Positions 61,430-64,000 of a stretch of DNA of 64,000 bases are shown in pieces. The stretch's first letter is position 1, and each line of letters opens with the position of its first letter. Origin of the DNA: Candidatus Lutibacillus vidarii (lineage in GTDB: Bacteria > Actinomycetota > Actinomycetes > Actinomycetales > Dermatophilaceae); NCBI GenBank assembly GCA_016717165.1, contig JADKGA010000002.1, positions 1,550,001 to 1,614,000 of the forward strand, in the 5' to 3' direction. The notes beneath the pieces were generated by a model. The model saw only the letters and a list, made by a program, of their open reading frames with translations. It made no database searches and was not told where the DNA came from. Both the position numbers and the translations under genes were made by a program.

Positions 61430-61972
61430 ATGGACGCCGATGACGGGCCGACCGGCACCGACCTCGATGCCGCGCTCACCCAGCTCTACCGCGCGCAGTG
61501 GGCCCCGATGGTCCGCCTGGCGTGGCTCCTGCTCCACGACCAAGGGGCAGCCGAGGAGGTCGCAGCGGACGCCTTCGTCGCGATCCACTCCCGCGTCGTC
61601 GACCTCGTCCAGCGCGGGGCCGCGGCGGCATACCTGCGACGCAGCGTCGTCAACGGATGCCGCTCCCGGCAACGCCACGAGATCGTCGAGGCGCGCTACC
61701 GGCGCCGCGTGGAACAGTCCGTCGACCTGCCCGGCCGGACCACGGCGTCCAGCGCCGAGGCCGAGGCGCTGGCGCACGTGTCCGGCGCGGCCCTGCGGGC
61801 GGCGCTGGCCACCTTGCCGCAGCGCCAACGCGAGGTGCTGGTGCTCCGGTACTTCTGCGACCTGAGCGAGGACGACATCGCGGCTGCGCTCGGCATCCGC
61901 GCCGGGTCGGTCAAGACCCACGGGCACCGCGGGTTGGCGGCGCTGCGCGAGGCTGTGGAGGTGCAGCGATGA
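61430..61972 (+). CDS. ECF sigma factor, SigE-type
   Basis: A 180-residue sigma-70 family factor of the extracytoplasmic class. Region 2 spans LYRAQWAPMVRLAWLLLHDQ and AAEEVAADAFVAIHSR; region 4 covers LPQRQREVLVLRYFCDLSED and the helix AAALGIRAGSVKTHGHRGLA. ATG at 61430 is preferred; GTGs at 61427 and 61412 are in frame. It overlaps the GerMN-domain gene that follows (ATGA), its probable membrane partner. It runs opposite to the housekeeping chain around it and has no visible own-promoter consensus. Confidence 0.9.
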   Translation: MDADDGPTGTDLDAALTQLYRAQWAPMVRLAWLLLHDQGAAEEVAADAFVAIHSRVVDLVQRGAAAAYLRRSVVNGCRSRQRHEIVEARYRRRVEQSVDLPGRTTASSAEAEALAHVSGAALRAALATLPQRQREVLVLRYFCDLSEDDIAAALGIRAGSVKTHGHRGLAALREAVEVQR

Positions 61973-63072
61973 CCAAGGACGTCGGGTATGACGCGCTGGA
62001 GCAGGACCTGCGGGCTGCCCTGGCTGAGGACGCCGCAGCGATCGCTCCGGGCGAGGCGCTCGGGTCGATCCTGGCCCGGACCGCCGATGAGCCCCCGGTG
62101 CGGGACACGGACCTTCGTGGCCTTCATGGCCTTCGGGGCCGGCGAGGGCGCGGGGCCTGGCCGAGCGTGCGGTGGTCCCCGGCGGTCTTCGCCGGCGCTG
62201 CAGCGGCCGCGGTCGTCGCGGTCGTCGCGTGGGCGGGGGTCGGGCACCGTCCTGCGCCGTTCTCCCCCGGCGGACCCACCCAGCCGGTCGCAACGAGCGC
62301 ACCGACGGGCTCGGCCTCCGCGACGTCCGCACCGACGACCGGGGCCAGCGGGACGATCTCGGCCGGCCCTGGGACTGGCGGGCGGGCTGTGCCCGTCTAC
62401 TACGTCACCGACGTCCCTGACGTCGGACCCCGGCTGGTCCGCGAGTTCTTCCCGTCGTCGACCGACTCCGCCGAGGCCGCCGCCGCGGCGGCCCTAAACC
62501 TGCTGACCACCACGCAGCCATCCGACCCGGACTACGTCAGCCTGTGGCCCTCCTCGATCGAGCTGCGCCTCACGGTCAGCGGGTCGACGGCCACGGTCGA
62601 CGCGACGGACTGGCCGGTGAACCACGGCTCGGCATACGAGGCGATGTCGGTGGAGCAGGTCGTCTACACCGTCACCGCGGCCGACCCCGCGGTGACCAGC
62701 GTCCGGTTCCGGGTCAACGGGGCGGTTCCGCCGTCGGGGCATCTCGACCTCACCGCCGCCGTGGGTCGCGGGTCGGCCTTCTCCACCGTCGCGGACGTGT
62801 GGATCCTCGAGCCGCTGCAGGACGCAACGGTCGGTTCGCCGGTGGCGGTGTCGGTGTATGGCACGGCATACGAGGGGGTGACGACCCTTAAGGTCTTCCG
62901 CGGGGCGACCGAGGTCTGGTCCGGGACCGTGACGACGGCGATGGGTCAGTACGCGCAGGCGTCGACGACGGTGGAACTGCCGGCCGGGGCCTATGAGCTG
63001 CGGGCCTACACCGGCAATGGCAAGGACGCCGCGGTGACCCTCTGGGACACCAAGACCTTCACCGTCCACTAG
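61969..63072 (+). CDS. Membrane-anchored protein with GerMN and Gmad2 domains
   Basis: A 367-residue protein with a cytoplasmic N-terminus of ~65 residues, one transmembrane helix (VFAGAAAAAVVAVVAWAGVG, near residues 72-91), a Ser/Thr/Pro linker, a GerMN-like domain (TVSGSTATVDATDWPVNHGS) and a C-terminal Ig-like Gmad2 domain (DVWILEPLQDATVGSPVAVS). The architecture is extracytoplasmic, sporulation-derived by name only. It overlaps the sigma gene start (ATGA), so it may act as its anti-sigma partner. It ends 11 bases before the palindromic element. Confidence 0.85.
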   Translation: MTKDVGYDALEQDLRAALAEDAAAIAPGEALGSILARTADEPPVRDTDLRGLHGLRGRRGRGAWPSVRWSPAVFAGAAAAAVVAVVAWAGVGHRPAPFSPGGPTQPVATSAPTGSASATSAPTTGASGTISAGPGTGGRAVPVYYVTDVPDVGPRLVREFFPSSTDSAEAAAAAALNLLTTTQPSDPDYVSLWPSSIELRLTVSGSTATVDATDWPVNHGSAYEAMSVEQVVYTVTAADPAVTSVRFRVNGAVPPSGHLDLTAAVGRGSAFSTVADVWILEPLQDATVGSPVAVSVYGTAYEGVTTLKVFRGATEVWSGTVTTAMGQYAQASTTVELPAGAYELRAYTGNGKDAAVTLWDTKTFTVH

Positions 63073-63082
63073 AGACTTCAGT

Positions 63083-63123
63083 CAAAGACACACCTTTAGA
63101 ACGGTTCTAAAGGTGTGTCTTTG
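63083..63123. repeat. 41-bp palindromic element, copy 2
   Basis: CAAAGACACACCTTTAGAA, CGG, then its exact reverse complement (19-bp arms) and GAGGGGGTGG, as at 55058. It lies between the convergent ends of the GerMN gene and rsmE and could terminate both. The rsmE stop codon and its last six or so residues lie in or beside it. Confidence 0.9.
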
Positions 63124-63874
63124 AGGGGGTGGGGGGCCAGCGGTGGGTCGAGGCGAGGACCGCGAGGGCGACCGGACCGGCCGTGGAGGTTCGCAACACC
63201 TCCGGCCCGAGCCGGACGGCGAGCGCCCCGATCCCGGTCAGCCCGGCGAGCTCGTCCGCACCGATGCCGCCCTCCGGCCCAACGACCAGGGCCACCTCAC
63301 CGCGGCCGGGCAGCCGGACCTCGCCCAGCGACAACATGGCCTCCTCGTGGAGGACCAGGACCAGCGCAGAGCGCCGCAGCCGAGCAACCAGCGCCGCCCC
63401 CGACACCAACGGCTCGACAACCGGCAGCCAGGCCCGACGGCTCTGCTTGGTGGCCGTGGCGACGACCGACTCCCACTTGCGCCGCCCGCGCTCGGCCCGC
63501 TCACCGCGCCACTGGACGATGGACCGCCCGGCCTGCCAGGGCACCACGGTCTCGACCCCCAGCTCGGTCGCCATCTCCACGGCCGCCTCGTCCCGGTCAC
63601 CCTTCGCCAAGGCCTGAACCAGCGTGTATGACGGCTCGGCCCGGGCGACGTCGAGCCGCTCAAGAACCACCCCGGCCACCCGGTCCGGCGCGACCGAGCC
63701 GACCCGGACCAAGGCCCGCCCGCCGACACCGTCGCAGACCAGCACCGACTCCCCCACCCGGACCCGGGCGACCGTGGCGGCATGGCGGGCCTCGGCACCG
63801 ACCAGAGCCACGGAGTCCCCGACGCTGGGGTCCGTCCAGGACCGCGCGTCGACGAGGAAGAGGGGCGCGGTCAC
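63107..63874 (-). CDS. rsmE: 16S rRNA (uracil-N3)-methyltransferase RsmE
   Basis: SPOUT-class methyltransferase that modifies U1498 of 16S rRNA, 255 residues. The N-terminal PUA-like part is followed by the knotted domain with VALVVGPEGGIGADELAGLT and LGPEVLRTSTAGPVALAVLA, the conserved SAM-binding trefoil. The start is GTG at 63874, which overlaps the dnaJ stop (GTGA). The last ~9 residues (PPTPSKTHL) come from the palindromic element and are not typical of the family. Gene order dnaJ-rsmE is conserved in actinobacteria. Confidence 0.94.
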   Translation of the reverse strand: MTAPLFLVDARSWTDPSVGDSVALVGAEARHAATVARVRVGESVLVCDGVGGRALVRVGSVAPDRVAGVVLERLDVARAEPSYTLVQALAKGDRDEAAVEMATELGVETVVPWQAGRSIVQWRGERAERGRRKWESVVATATKQSRRAWLPVVEPLVSGAALVARLRRSALVLVLHEEAMLSLGEVRLPGRGEVALVVGPEGGIGADELAGLTGIGALAVRLGPEVLRTSTAGPVALAVLASTHRWPPTPSKTHL

Positions 63875-64000
63875 GCGCCCTTGAAGGCGTCGCGCAGCTT
63901 GCCGAAGAAGCCCTGGCTCGCCGGGGTCATCCGGCCATCGGGCCGCTCCTCACCGCGCAGCGCGGCCAGCTGCCGCAGCACGTCCTCCTGCTCCGGGGTC
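63871..64000 (-). CDS. dnaJ: Chaperone DnaJ (C-terminal end)
   Basis: Only the last 43 codons lie in the window (frame read from 63999 to the TGA at 63871). They read VLRQLAALRGEERPDGRM, then GFFGKLRDAFKGA, the typical C-terminal end of actinobacterial DnaJ2. The J domain and zinc fingers are beyond the window. The stop overlaps the rsmE GTG by four bases. Confidence 0.85.
   Translation of the reverse strand, partial: TPEQEDVLRQLAALRGEERPDGRMTPASQGFFGKLRDAFKGA

Overview
The window is GC-rich DNA (roughly 70%) that reads as chromosomal sequence of an actinobacterium, most likely a Micrococcales member close to Intrasporangiaceae/Dermatophilaceae. The reasons are a homodimeric aceE, the fasR-fabD-fabH-acpP-fabF order, DUF3145, a leuA with a Leu-Leu-Leu leader peptide, the dnaJ-rsmE-HIT-phoH-ybeY-CBS-era chain followed by leuA and recO-uppS, and many GTG starts. 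The family placement is inference. No prophage, insertion sequence, integrase or CRISPR array was found.

Layout, left to right. 1-4.1 kb: end of fdhD, aceE and an overlapping methyltransferase. 4.1-6.9 kb: an XRE regulator, repeat array A and argG. 6.9-12 kb: the type II fatty-acid operon behind its PucR-type activator FasR. 12-18.3 kb: a MarR-controlled DHA2 drug exporter, DUF3145, small membrane and secreted proteins, a CAT tRNA, an AraC-DinB fusion and a DUF6941 protein. 18.3-22.7 kb: repeat array B, ornithine aminotransferase, an amidohydrolase, a VapBC toxin-antitoxin pair and tRNA-Asn. 22.7-31.6 kb: YdeI-like, dgt, dnaG and a small protein (one direction), repeat array C, DUF3806, dusB and an OafA-type acyltransferase. 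31.8-39 kb: a thiosulfate sulfurtransferase, an ECF sigma operon with a frameshifted hydrolase, and a two-component system next to an ABC exporter. 39.1-47.7 kb: glyS, a zinc island (znuACB-zur facing a YcgQ/YcgR-like pair), uppS and recO. 47.8-57.1 kb: a polytopic membrane protein, SOS-controlled alkB, a poly-G damaged stretch, enoyl-CoA hydratase, a questin-oxidase-like protein, a SoxR/MerR remnant, leuA with its attenuator, a GntR regulator and an M4 protease. 57.2-64 kb: era, CBS protein, ybeY, phoH, HIT, an ECF sigma with a GerMN partner, rsmE and the end of dnaJ.

The most unusual content is non-coding. (1) Three intergenic loci carry the same kind of array: contiguous ~28-bp units, each a small hairpin of the form GCTCC-N7-GGAGC, bounded by inverted ends CCCTATGCCGTGC / GCACGGCATAGGG. 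I do not recognise this element. (2) The word GTATGCC/GGCATAC occurs about fifty times on both strands, in genes and between them, forcing rare ATA, GCA and TAT codons. (3) One 41-bp palindrome is present twice, at 55.1 and 63.1 kb. (4) Several promoters put a TANNNT box 6-7 bases before an ATG/GTG, which suggests leaderless transcripts, with operators for Zur, LexA and MarR visible at some of them.

Two genes are broken (alpha/beta hydrolase at 35.15 kb, SoxR-like regulator at 52.8 kb). A 37-G homopolymer at 50.46 kb is probably an assembly fault that has corrupted two gene ends.
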